54,622 nt of DNA from a virus: positions 1 to 54,622 of the IMG/VR virus record IMGVR_UViG_3300017741_000005. One strand, 5' to 3'. Made by a program: the position numbers and the translations under genes. A model generated the notes under the pieces. The model did no database searches, was not told where the DNA came from, and worked only from the letters and a program-made list of their open reading frames with translations. The first letter of the stretch is position 1; each line of letters opens with the position of its first letter. Shown in pieces: positions 9,298-16,595 of the stretch.

Positions 9298-9510
9298 ATG
9301 AAAAGATATAAAGAAATATTACTAGAACTAGCAGGGCGAAAGCCCGCTGGTAAGTCCGTTTTTAACAAAAAGTTAAACGGCTTTCCTGTATTGATTACAA
9401 AAGAAAAAAACGAATTTGTTGTGTATATTGATGGTGACCGATTAGACTCCTTCAAATCACAACGAGAGGCAGAGCAATCTGCTCAAAAAGTAACAAAGGC
9501 ACTAAAGTAA
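9298..9510 (+). CDS. Small basic protein in the gp68 position
   Basis: 70 residues, basic, with a beta-hairpin-like middle (GFPVLITKEKNEFVVYIDGDRLDSFKSQREAEQSAQKVTKAL). It occupies the T4 gene 68 position (a second prohead core protein, 141 aa in T4) but is much shorter and not recognisably homologous by eye. No Shine-Dalgarno is visible and the late promoter is almost adjacent, so it may be translated from a nearly leaderless mRNA. Its TAA overlaps the gp21 ATG, which suggests coupling to protease synthesis. Confidence 0.65.
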   Translation: MKRYKEILLELAGRKPAGKSVFNKKLNGFPVLITKEKNEFVVYIDGDRLDSFKSQREAEQSAQKVTKALK

Positions 9511-10172
9511 TGAAACTTATTACTGAGTATACCGAAAACGATACACTTCAGTGTATTATCGAAAAGAAAGCAGATGGCGAAAAGAACTACGTCATCGAAG
9601 GTGTCTTTGCACAAACAGATAAAAAAAATCGTAATGGCCGTGTTTACCCTAAACCAATTATGGAAAAGGCAATAGGCAAATACGACAAAGAACAAATTCA
9701 GAAAAATCGTGCGGTTGGGGAACTCAATCACCCCGAAGGGCCAACGGTTAATCTGGACAAAGTTTCTCATCGCATCACTGAAATGAAATTTCAGGGTAAT
9801 GATGTGGTAGGAAAGGCACAAATATTGGATACTCCGATGGGTAAGATTGTGAAAGGTCTTCTCGATGGTGGTGTGCAACTAGGCGTGTCAACTCGTGGTA
9901 TGGGTAGTCTTGAGAGACAAAATGACACGATGGTCGTCAAAGACGACTTTATTCTTAGCACTGTTGACATAGTGCAAGACCCATCTGCACCTAATGCATT
10001 TGTTAATGGAATTATGGAAGGTGTTGAGTGGGTTTGGAATAATGGCATTTTAGAACCTCAAGAAATTGAAATAATGGAGACTGAAATTAAGACTGCTCCG
10101 AAACCTGTCTTGTATGAGACAAGCGTTCGAGAGTTTAAGAATTTCCTCTCGTTACTAAAATCTAGCATGTAG
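9510..10172 (+). CDS. 21: Prohead core protease gp21
   Basis: 220 residues (T4 212). It is a herpesvirus-assemblin-type serine protease: the catalytic His lies in GELNHPEGPTVNL (H74) and the nucleophile Ser in GVQLGVSTRGMGS (S127); the STVDIVQDPSAPNAFV block is also conserved. It cleaves core and capsid proteins, including itself, during prohead maturation. The start overlaps the previous stop (TAATG). The gene ends at the TAG just before the strong ribosome site of gp22. Confidence 0.92.
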   Translation: MKLITEYTENDTLQCIIEKKADGEKNYVIEGVFAQTDKKNRNGRVYPKPIMEKAIGKYDKEQIQKNRAVGELNHPEGPTVNLDKVSHRITEMKFQGNDVVGKAQILDTPMGKIVKGLLDGGVQLGVSTRGMGSLERQNDTMVVKDDFILSTVDIVQDPSAPNAFVNGIMEGVEWVWNNGILEPQEIEIMETEIKTAPKPVLYETSVREFKNFLSLLKSSM

Positions 10173-10181
10173 GAGGTCAAT

Positions 10182-11264
10182 ATGACTGACGAAAATCAAG
10201 AAGTTGAACTCCACGATGAAGTAACAGACGAAATCGTGGAAGATACTCTCGGAGAGGCGGCACATGGTAGTGTCGCTGCTAAAGGCAAAGCTGGTGACGC
10301 ACAACCAACTGACGAAACAGATTCAAACGCTGCAACTGATAAAGCAGCCGATGGAACGTCACAGGCGAAAGTACCAGGCGGAGTCGCAAATCAGGGCGAA
10401 AAGAAGCCTAAAACAAAAGCAGGAATGATTAGCGCTATGTTCAATAAGATGAACGGCATGTCTAAAGCAGACGTGGAAGGCATGTATCAATCATATCATA
10501 AAGAGTCGGTAGACATGGAAGAAGATGAAGTCATCGCTGAAACCAGTGTTGACACTGCAACCGAACTCGATGCACTAGTCGAGTCTGAAGCTACACTCAG
10601 TGATGAGTTTAAAGCTAAAACTGCTGTGTTGTTTGAAACTGCTCTAAAATCTAAATTGTCTGAAGAAGTAGACCGTTTAGAAGAACAGTATCAAGAAGAA
10701 CTTTCAAGCGAAATCGAACAAACTAAGTCCGAGCTCGTTGAGAAAGTTGATAACTACCTTAACTATGTAGTTGAAACTTGGATGGAAGAAAATAAAGTTG
10801 CAATCGAAAGCGGTCTCCGCACTGAAATTGCTGAAAACTTTATGACCTCACTGAAAGACCTCTTCACGGAGTCTTACATTGAAGTTCCAGAATCCAAAGT
10901 TGACCTAGTAGATGAACTTGCTGAACAAGTAGAAGAACTTGAGACTAAACTCAACGATACTACTCAGAAAGTCATCGACACTACTGGTGAACTGGAAGAG
11001 TATAAAAGAGAGTCAATCATTCGTGAAAACTCTCGTGACCTTGCAGACACTCAGGTCGAGAAGTTAAAAACACTCCTTGCAGATATTGATTTTGACAGTG
11101 AAGAGAAATTTGCTGAAAAAGTTGAAACTGTAAAAGAGTCATACTTCACAAAACAAGTAACGTCTGACGAAGAAATCCTTGATGAAGATACTACTGACAA
11201 CACTGTCGAAATATCTGACTCTATGGACAAATACGTTCAGGCAATCCGTAAAACCGTCAAATAA
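10182..11264 (+). CDS. 22: Major prohead scaffold protein gp22
   Basis: 360 residues (T4 269), acidic and strongly helical, with long coiled-coil-like Glu/Lys runs from about 130 to 340 (EEVDRLEEQYQEELSSEIEQ and ELAEQVEELETKLNDTTQK). It sits between gp21 and gp23 as in T4. It forms the inner core that shapes the capsid and is then digested by gp21. An almost perfect AGGAGG at 10171-10176, the best Shine-Dalgarno seen in this window, precedes the ATG, consistent with very high synthesis. The N-terminal part (about 20-90) is an Ala/Gly/Lys/Thr-rich linker of unknown use. Confidence 0.88.
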   Translation: MTDENQEVELHDEVTDEIVEDTLGEAAHGSVAAKGKAGDAQPTDETDSNAATDKAADGTSQAKVPGGVANQGEKKPKTKAGMISAMFNKMNGMSKADVEGMYQSYHKESVDMEEDEVIAETSVDTATELDALVESEATLSDEFKAKTAVLFETALKSKLSEEVDRLEEQYQEELSSEIEQTKSELVEKVDNYLNYVVETWMEENKVAIESGLRTEIAENFMTSLKDLFTESYIEVPESKVDLVDELAEQVEELETKLNDTTQKVIDTTGELEEYKRESIIRENSRDLADTQVEKLKTLLADIDFDSEEKFAEKVETVKESYFTKQVTSDEEILDEDTTDNTVEISDSMDKYVQAIRKTVK

Positions 11265-11275
11265 GGAAAAGAAAA

Positions 11276-12592
11276 ATGCAAGTATCCTATGACACTTTGA
11301 TTGAGAAGTGGAGTCCAGTTCTGGATGAAACTTCTGCTGGTGAAATCTCTGATTATCACCGTAAAGCAGTGACGGCTGCTGTATTGGAAAACCAAGAGAA
11401 AGCTCTTCGTGAAGAAGCATCTGCATCCGCAGGCTTTTTGACAGAGGTTTCTGCAAACAATACAAGCTCCGTTGCTAACTTTGACCCAGTATTAATTTCA
11501 CTGGTTCGCCGTGCAATGCCTAACCTCATCGCCTATGATGTGTGTGGTGTTCAACCAATGACAGGCCCAACTGGTCTCATCTTTGCGATGAAATCACGTT
11601 ACGGTTCTGGCACAACTGGAGCTCGTGAAGCTCTCTTCAACGAAGCCGAGACACGTTTCTCAGGTGACTCAGGTGGAACTCATGACTCAGATAACCCATC
11701 TGGTTTTGATTCTGCTAATGGTCTTATCGACTCTGAAGGTGACAGAACAACTGGCATCTTCGCTGGTGGTATGCCAACAACATCTGCTGAAGACCTCGGT
11801 GACGGCGGTTCTTCTTTCAACGAAATGGGTTTCACCATTGAGAAGCAAACTGTGACTGCCAAGTCTCGTGCGCTGAAAGCAGAATACACCATCGAACTCG
11901 CACAAGACCTGAAAGCAATTCACGGACTTGACGCTGAAACTGAATTGGCAAACATCTTGTCAACAGAAATTTTGGCTGAAATCAACCGTGAAGTTATCAG
12001 AACAATCAACACACAAGCCAAAACTGGCGCACAACAAGCAAACACAGCACAGAATGGTATCTTTAACCTTTCAAGTGATGCGGATGGTCGTTGGAGTGTT
12101 GAGAAGTTCAAAGGTCTCATCGTGCAGATTGACCGTGAAGCAAACATCATTGCTAAAGAAACACGCCGTGGTAAGGGTAACGTAATCATCGTCTCTTCAG
12201 ACGTTGCTACTGCTCTCGTGAGTGCAGGTAACTTAGATTATACACCTGCTCTGAATACAAACCTCGCAGTGGACGACACAGGTAACACCTTTGCCGGAAC
12301 ACTCAATGGTCGTATTCGTGTTTATATTGACCCATATGCACAGAACGATTATGTAAACGTAGGTTATAAAGGCACAAACGCTTATGACGCTGGTGTCTTC
12401 TACTGTCCATATGTTCCATTGCAAATGGTCAAAGCTGTTGGTGAAAATGACTTCCAACCTCGTATCGGGTTTAAAACTCGTTACGGTATGGTGTCAAACC
12501 CATTCGTAGGTGCTACACCTTCAAATGGTTTGGCTGCTGTCAAAACAAACCAATACTATCGTATCTTTGGTGTAAGAAACATTCTTACCTAA
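11276..12592 (+). CDS. 23: Major capsid protein gp23
   Basis: 438 residues (T4 521), HK97 fold. Diagnostic segments include RRAMPNLIAYDVCGVQPMTGPTGLIFAM, TVTAKSRALKAEYTIELAQDLKAIHGLDAE and PYVPLQMVKAVGENDFQPRIGFKTRYG. The N-terminal region of about 50 residues, rich in Glu and Ala, should be removed by gp21. It forms the hexamers of the head. It ends the virion operon and is followed by a strong terminator and the oppositely oriented cargo island. No gp24 vertex gene follows it here. Confidence 0.95.
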   Translation: MQVSYDTLIEKWSPVLDETSAGEISDYHRKAVTAAVLENQEKALREEASASAGFLTEVSANNTSSVANFDPVLISLVRRAMPNLIAYDVCGVQPMTGPTGLIFAMKSRYGSGTTGAREALFNEAETRFSGDSGGTHDSDNPSGFDSANGLIDSEGDRTTGIFAGGMPTTSAEDLGDGGSSFNEMGFTIEKQTVTAKSRALKAEYTIELAQDLKAIHGLDAETELANILSTEILAEINREVIRTINTQAKTGAQQANTAQNGIFNLSSDADGRWSVEKFKGLIVQIDREANIIAKETRRGKGNVIIVSSDVATALVSAGNLDYTPALNTNLAVDDTGNTFAGTLNGRIRVYIDPYAQNDYVNVGYKGTNAYDAGVFYCPYVPLQMVKAVGENDFQPRIGFKTRYGMVSNPFVGATPSNGLAAVKTNQYYRIFGVRNILT

Positions 12593-12639
12593 GTCGGTAT
12601 ATAAAAATAAGAGTAGGGATAACCTACCACATATTTTTA

Positions 12640-12669
12640 AGGGGAGACTTCGGTCTCCCCTCTTTTTTT
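12640..12669 (+). terminator. Intrinsic terminator after gp23
   Basis: A perfect 9-bp GC-rich stem (12640-12648 with 12653-12661) closed by the very stable TTCG tetraloop, followed by a run of seven T. It ends the late head operon immediately before the converging minus-strand gene. Confidence 0.92.
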
Positions 12670-12670
12670 G

Positions 12671-14029
12671 TCAAGCACTTTTACGAAAATTACATGATGC
12701 GTGAACAGCAGCGCAATTTTCATCTATCGTTGGATTGCCATCTTTATAAAGAAGAATATGGTCACCATGAATATCTTCACCAAATTCAGGCATTTCTTCA
12801 CTACAGATATTACATTTACCATCTTGTTCATAATACGCTTTTCTCACAACATCACGACTAAATGTGCGTTCACTATCAAGTTCAGTAAATTCATAACCAA
12901 TTTTTGTCATCTCGTTTCGCAACATATTCAACGCATCAACGGTATCTGTCACTGTAGTTCCACCCAATTTAAATTGGAATGGTGTTTTATACAAGTCTTT
13001 AGCCCGTAAACTTTTATCAGAAAGATTTTCAACTGCTTGGACATAAACATTCATGAAATTAATCGGGTTAAGACTAATTTTTTCCTTGATATGTTCAGAA
13101 ACAATAACACAGAAATTACGAAATAACTTTGGTGTAATCATCTGTTGCGCTTGAGGAACTCCTCGCAATGCTTGGTTTCCGAAACGCATAAGTGTATCAA
13201 TGTGACGAGAATTGAATTTTTTTTCTTTTCTCGCTGCATGACTGATATAAAAATTATCCATACACTTATTGGTGACTCCTTTAGTCTTGTAATCATCTGT
13301 TGTTGTCATGTAAATAAGTTCGGCAAGGTGTTTATCAATATCGAGTTTCTCGTGTTTAGCCTTAATCAGATATTTCAATACCATGTCATTCTTATCCTTC
13401 GTCTTAAATACTGGATAAGATTTGAAACGTGATTTCTCTTGAACAAAACGTGACATCGGTGAAGAAATCGCCTGACGTTTTTCTTGGGCCTCAAGTTTTG
13501 TTACATTATTAAGAATATTTACGAATAATTCTCCAGCTTCAACGCTACTAATATCTACATAAGTTTGTGCAGTCAGAACATAATTTTCAAAATGTTTTCT
13601 TGCAACTTTAGGAAGTTGTTTGAAATACTTTCCACGAAGGTCATATGTGAATTCATCATTATCATCAAAACTAACACATGCAAGTTCTTCATCATTAGGA
13701 AGAGGAAATCCATTCTCATAGAAAAGTTTACAACTTGTAGAACGTTGTTGACCATCCATTACTTCGCACTTATAGTCTCGTGGAATATCACAACCAAAAC
13801 GAAGCGTCATCTCAGGAATAATAATTTTAGGAATGAAAATTGTTTTTATTAATTGTTGTGAAAATTTTAATGTTGCACGAAAATAACGTTGATATTCTTC
13901 AGGACTCAAATTAATAAGACCACTTGTTGTCAACATCAACAAATCTTTCAATGTGAAATTAATACGGCCGTTGGGGTTTATTACTGATGTGTCCCCACTC
14001 ATCAATGTTTCTAAATCTGATTTAGACAT
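12671..14029 (-). CDS. DUF262-HNH protein (GmrSD/SspE-type nuclease family)
   Basis: 452 residues. The N-terminal domain carries the DUF262 (ParB-like NTPase/nuclease) motif DGQQR, preceded by beta strands (CEVMDGQQRSTSCKLFY), and a later VNILN segment. The C-terminus is an HNH nuclease with metal-binding cysteines: CNICSEEMPEFG, then HGDHI, then NCAAVHASCN. This combination is seen in type IV restriction and phosphorothioation-linked defence nucleases, usually with DUF1524 rather than a short HNH. I prefer the ATG at 14029, with AGGAG at 14037-14041, over the upstream in-frame ATG at 14074. The gene has its own promoter and faces the head operon. Likely role: attack on competing phage or host DNA; a homing-like or DNA-maintenance role is the alternative. 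Confidence 0.72.
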   Translation of the reverse strand: MSKSDLETLMSGDTSVINPNGRINFTLKDLLMLTTSGLINLSPEEYQRYFRATLKFSQQLIKTIFIPKIIIPEMTLRFGCDIPRDYKCEVMDGQQRSTSCKLFYENGFPLPNDEELACVSFDDNDEFTYDLRGKYFKQLPKVARKHFENYVLTAQTYVDISSVEAGELFVNILNNVTKLEAQEKRQAISSPMSRFVQEKSRFKSYPVFKTKDKNDMVLKYLIKAKHEKLDIDKHLAELIYMTTTDDYKTKGVTNKCMDNFYISHAARKEKKFNSRHIDTLMRFGNQALRGVPQAQQMITPKLFRNFCVIVSEHIKEKISLNPINFMNVYVQAVENLSDKSLRAKDLYKTPFQFKLGGTTVTDTVDALNMLRNEMTKIGYEFTELDSERTFSRDVVRKAYYEQDGKCNICSEEMPEFGEDIHGDHILLYKDGNPTIDENCAAVHASCNFRKSA

Positions 14030-14118
14030 ACTTATACTCCTATAATTTGTGCTACACTTCACTGTGTCTTGCACGCTTTACTCTGGTCTTCAAACAATAT
14101 GACTTGACCAGTCTTTAT

Positions 14119-14147
14119 AATATATCAAACTATGAAAAAAATGTCAA
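14119..14147 (-). promoter_or_regulatory. Sigma70-type promoter of the DUF262-HNH gene
   Basis: On the minus strand TTGACA (14147-14142), 17 bp, TATATT (14124-14119). The predicted start is near 14112, giving a leader of about 80 bases before the AGGAG-ATG. Confidence 0.75.
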
Positions 14148-14154
14148 GCGTTTT

Positions 14155-15282
14155 TTATCGAATAATGTCGATTTTTTCTGCATTAACATTCCAAGACTCC
14201 ACCTCTGTTCTGAGACGATTGTCATTCTTTAGAGTCTCGTATCGAGTGGATGCCTTGTTACGCCACCACTCTATCACACCCTCAAGACTGAAACGGTCAT
14301 AGTTTTCTTTCTTGACCAGTGTGTCAGTCTCAAGGTTGAGATACTGTTGCACATTCTCATATCCATAGGTAGAGAAGTAGGAACGTTTCTGTTCAGTAAG
14401 TCCCTTTGCATCAAGGAAGGCCTGACAGAACTTTTTATATGCAGACTCATCGACACTCTTGAGAGAGTTCTTGATTATACTTACCATCTTAGTTTGAGCT
14501 TTTAGTTTTTTAGATGATGCCTGTGGGTCAACGATAGACTTACCATCATTACGTTCAGTAAAGAATGTCATGAGACGGCGATACTTGTCATCATTGATTA
14601 ATGGTGCAAAGTTAGAGTCTGTCAGACCATTATGTCTCAAAAACGGCTTCATACCGTCATACTGAGATGAAGACTTAGTTGACCCATAGAGAGATGTAGT
14701 TTCAAACATACAGATGTTCGCATCATACTTCTTGTTCACAGTTTCTCGTGAATAGTGTGAACAACAGATAGCAGCAAGCAATTTACCACCCAAATAGTTG
14801 AAACCAAATGGTTGGGTTGGAACGATGTTGAACCCCATGATTACTGATTGGTTGAAACGTCTCATTATTTCAGGATTGAGAGTGTCCAGTGGTTTACCCA
14901 GCCAGAGGTTACGAGGACGAGAGTTAATGACAGGAGAACCAAAACGAATCATACCTACAACCATACCTGTATTCTTCTCACGAACAATCCAACAGAGTTG
15001 TTTGCCTGGAATACTTGACTCACAGGGTGCAGATGTGGTAATCTCCATATATTGCATAAACTCTGATTGTGTGGGTTGATACACAGAGAACTCCATATCT
15101 TTGGGATGCATATCGAACTTGTTGAAGATATCCTCTTCAGGCCCCATGCCTGGCAGTGCATTGAACCCACCCATGCGTTCCAACTTGATTGTTCGCATAT
15201 AATCGTCAATACGGTCAAAGTTTGCAAAGAACTCCGTAAAGACATTTGCAGCGTATAGTGCGTCTTCTTTGTTTAAAATCAT
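14155..15282 (-). CDS. DruA/DUF4338-like protein
   Basis: 375 residues. The central region (about 95-200) reads CWIVREKNTGMVVGMIRFGSP, then RPRNLWLG, RRFNQSVIMGFNIVPTQPFG, NYLGGKLLAAI and MFETTSLYG. This matches from memory the layout of DUF4338/DruA proteins: a GNAT-like strand pattern, an FGSP/FxS motif, an RDxWIG-like motif, an N/P-rich LASxxL-like segment and an ETF/ETT motif. DruA is the core of Druantia anti-phage systems. The C-terminal 170 residues are helical and unrecognised. A Shine-Dalgarno GAGG lies 6 bases before the ATG at 15282, which I prefer to the in-frame ATG at 15300. The gene has a near-consensus promoter of its own. A GNAT-type modification enzyme is the alternative. 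Confidence 0.6.
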   Translation of the reverse strand: MILNKEDALYAANVFTEFFANFDRIDDYMRTIKLERMGGFNALPGMGPEEDIFNKFDMHPKDMEFSVYQPTQSEFMQYMEITTSAPCESSIPGKQLCWIVREKNTGMVVGMIRFGSPVINSRPRNLWLGKPLDTLNPEIMRRFNQSVIMGFNIVPTQPFGFNYLGGKLLAAICCSHYSRETVNKKYDANICMFETTSLYGSTKSSSQYDGMKPFLRHNGLTDSNFAPLINDDKYRRLMTFFTERNDGKSIVDPQASSKKLKAQTKMVSIIKNSLKSVDESAYKKFCQAFLDAKGLTEQKRSYFSTYGYENVQQYLNLETDTLVKKENYDRFSLEGVIEWWRNKASTRYETLKNDNRLRTEVESWNVNAEKIDIIR

Positions 15283-15303
15283 ATTTACCTCATCATTCAT
15301 TAC

Positions 15304-15332
15304 ATTATATCGTATATAGCATTGAAAGTCAA
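15304..15332 (-). promoter_or_regulatory. Near-consensus sigma70 promoter of the DruA-like gene
   Basis: On the minus strand TTGACT (15332-15327), exactly 17 bp, TATAAT (15309-15304). It is divergent from the promoter at 15368-15396. Confidence 0.82.
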
Positions 15333-15367
15333 GGAGAAAAATAATCGCTTTTTATTAAAAAAAGTGC

Positions 15368-15396
15368 TTGACATTCTCCGTAGAATGTCGTATGGT
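15368..15396 (+). promoter_or_regulatory. Promoter with an operator-like dyad in its spacer
   Basis: TTGACA (15368-15373), 17 bp, TATGGT (15391-15396). A perfect inverted repeat with 8-bp arms and a 4-base centre (GACATTCT at 15370-15377, AGAATGTC at 15382-15389) overlaps the -35 and fills the spacer. It would start transcription of the small-gene cluster near 15403. Confidence 0.7.
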
Positions 15397-15425
15397 AAGT
15401 TATAGTCAAGAGAAAGGAAATGATT

Positions 15426-15584
15426 ATGTTTCAGATTCGTCAAGAGAGTAACAATCGTTTAGTCGCTGGTTTCTTTGAAGTCATTGAGACTATTGAGGAA
15501 GCAGAGAAGGTTTTGAAATACTTTCAAGACCGTATTGAAGAGAAATTGATTATTGTTGAAATAGCTGTTGAGGAGGCTGCCTAA
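15426..15584 (+). CDS. Small hypothetical protein, first gene of the early cluster
   Basis: 52 residues, not recognised. It begins MFQIRQESNNRLVAGFFEVIETIEEAEKVLKYF and ends in a Glu-rich helix, so it is probably a small alpha/beta protein. AAAGGA precedes the ATG at good spacing, and the predicted transcription start lies 23 bases upstream. The TAA overlaps the next ATG (TAATG). Confidence 0.7.
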   Translation: MFQIRQESNNRLVAGFFEVIETIEEAEKVLKYFQDRIEEKLIIVEIAVEEAA

Positions 15585-15808
15585 TGAATTATACTGAACT
15601 ATTTGAAACCACATTTTTGTTTAAAAGATTTGACCCACTTGATATGGACAATCCATATGTAGAGAAAGAAGTTCGTATCGTTGATATCCTTGATGGGCCT
15701 GGCGCAGACCGCCGTGATTATGTTGTAGTCGAAGGTCTAGAAGATTATGAGGTAGATATGCCCCTTGAGAACTTCTTGAAAAACACTCGTGTGAAAGAAA
15801 ACGCTTGA
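15584..15808 (+). CDS. Small acidic hypothetical protein
   Basis: 74 residues, acidic, not recognised. The middle (KEVRIVDILDGPGADRRDYVVVEGLEDYEVDMPLENFLKN) looks like a small beta-barrel. It is translationally coupled to the gene before it. The -35 box of the next promoter overlaps its stop codon. Confidence 0.7.
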   Translation: MNYTELFETTFLFKRFDPLDMDNPYVEKEVRIVDILDGPGADRRDYVVVEGLEDYEVDMPLENFLKNTRVKENA

Positions 15809-15833
15809 CATCATCTGTTTGATTTGGTAATGT
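15805..15833 (+). promoter_or_regulatory. Promoter TTGACA-17-TAATGT
   Basis: TTGACA at 15805-15810 overlaps the stop of the previous gene; the -10 is TAATGT. The next ATG is at 15861 with AAAGGA upstream. Confidence 0.6.
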
Positions 15834-15860
15834 AAGATATAACTTGAGAAAGGACTTGTT

Positions 15861-16043
15861 ATGAAATACGAAGTAAATATCACTGGTAAAACAAAAGACA
15901 CCATTGTCTTTGAGACCGCAAAAGAAGCCGTGAAGTATGTTCTTACCGAACTACATGATGTAGGGTTCACCGTTGATGGTCGGACTTACGAAGAGAAGTT
16001 CGAAGAAATCACTTGGGTTGGTAAAGGAGAGGTTATAGCATGA
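15861..16043 (+). CDS. Small hypothetical protein
   Basis: 60 residues, not recognised. The first half (MKYEVNITGKTKDTIVFETAKEAVKYVLTELHDVGFTVDG) is a beta-beta-alpha-like layout found in small phage early proteins. It is overlapped by the next gene at ATGA. Confidence 0.68.
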   Translation: MKYEVNITGKTKDTIVFETAKEAVKYVLTELHDVGFTVDGRTYEEKFEEITWVGKGEVIA

Positions 16044-16312
16044 ATTATGTAACAGGTAATTTTGATGTGTGTGGAACTTATCTTCAAGGAACAGTCAATA
16101 CATCTTATGATAGGTTAGTCAATTTGTTTGGTGAACCTATCACTAGAAGTGATGATAAAGTTCAAGTAGAATGGGCAGTCAAGTTCGATGATGGAACTCT
16201 TGCCACAATCTACGATTGGAAGGAAGATACAAATCCTTCTGGTGTCACAGAGTGGCACATTGGTGGTTTTTCACAAGCCGCAGTTTATAATGTAATTGAT
16301 GAGGTAATATAA
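16040..16312 (+). CDS. Hypothetical protein
   Basis: 90 residues, not recognised. Aromatic-rich, ending DWKEDTNPSGVTEWHIGGFSQAAVYNVIDEVI; a small alpha/beta protein with a WHIGG turn. It overlaps its neighbours at ATGA (start) and TAATG (stop), so it is a member of a tightly packed early cluster. Confidence 0.7.
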   Translation: MNYVTGNFDVCGTYLQGTVNTSYDRLVNLFGEPITRSDDKVQVEWAVKFDDGTLATIYDWKEDTNPSGVTEWHIGGFSQAAVYNVIDEVI

Positions 16313-16473
16313 TGAGACTTGGAAAATATTTTGTAGAGGTTGACACCTCTGTCACTGGTGAAAAAGTAGAAGGTTACTACTTTCGCATCAAAGAAGACCG
16401 TGACGCTCGGATTGAGGAGTTGGTCAATGAATATGGTGTTGAGGTAATCAATGCTATCGGAGATTATCAATGA
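16312..16473 (+). CDS. Small hypothetical protein (short gene)
   Basis: 53 residues, not recognised; begins MRLGKYFVEVDTSVTGEKVEGYYF and ends in a helix. The ATG overlaps the previous TAA, and the TGA overlaps the next ATG, so both ends support a real gene. Confidence 0.65.
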   Translation: MRLGKYFVEVDTSVTGEKVEGYYFRIKEDRDARIEELVNEYGVEVINAIGDYQ

Positions 16474-16595
16474 TTGATTATAATCGTCTTATAAGTAATG
16501 CAGAGAGGGCTTTTCAGTCCTCTCAGTCCGAGTGGGCAAAAGAATACTGGTTGGAAGTCATTACAAAGTTAGCACAAAATGTTGACAAGAACTGA
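16470..16595 (+). CDS. Small hypothetical protein (short gene)
   Basis: 41 residues, probably two helices (MIDYNRLISNAERAFQSSQ, then WAKEYWLEVITKLAQNVDKN). It starts at ATGA with the gene before and overlaps the next gene by 17 bp in another frame. No function recognised. Confidence 0.6.
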   Translation: MIDYNRLISNAERAFQSSQSEWAKEYWLEVITKLAQNVDKN

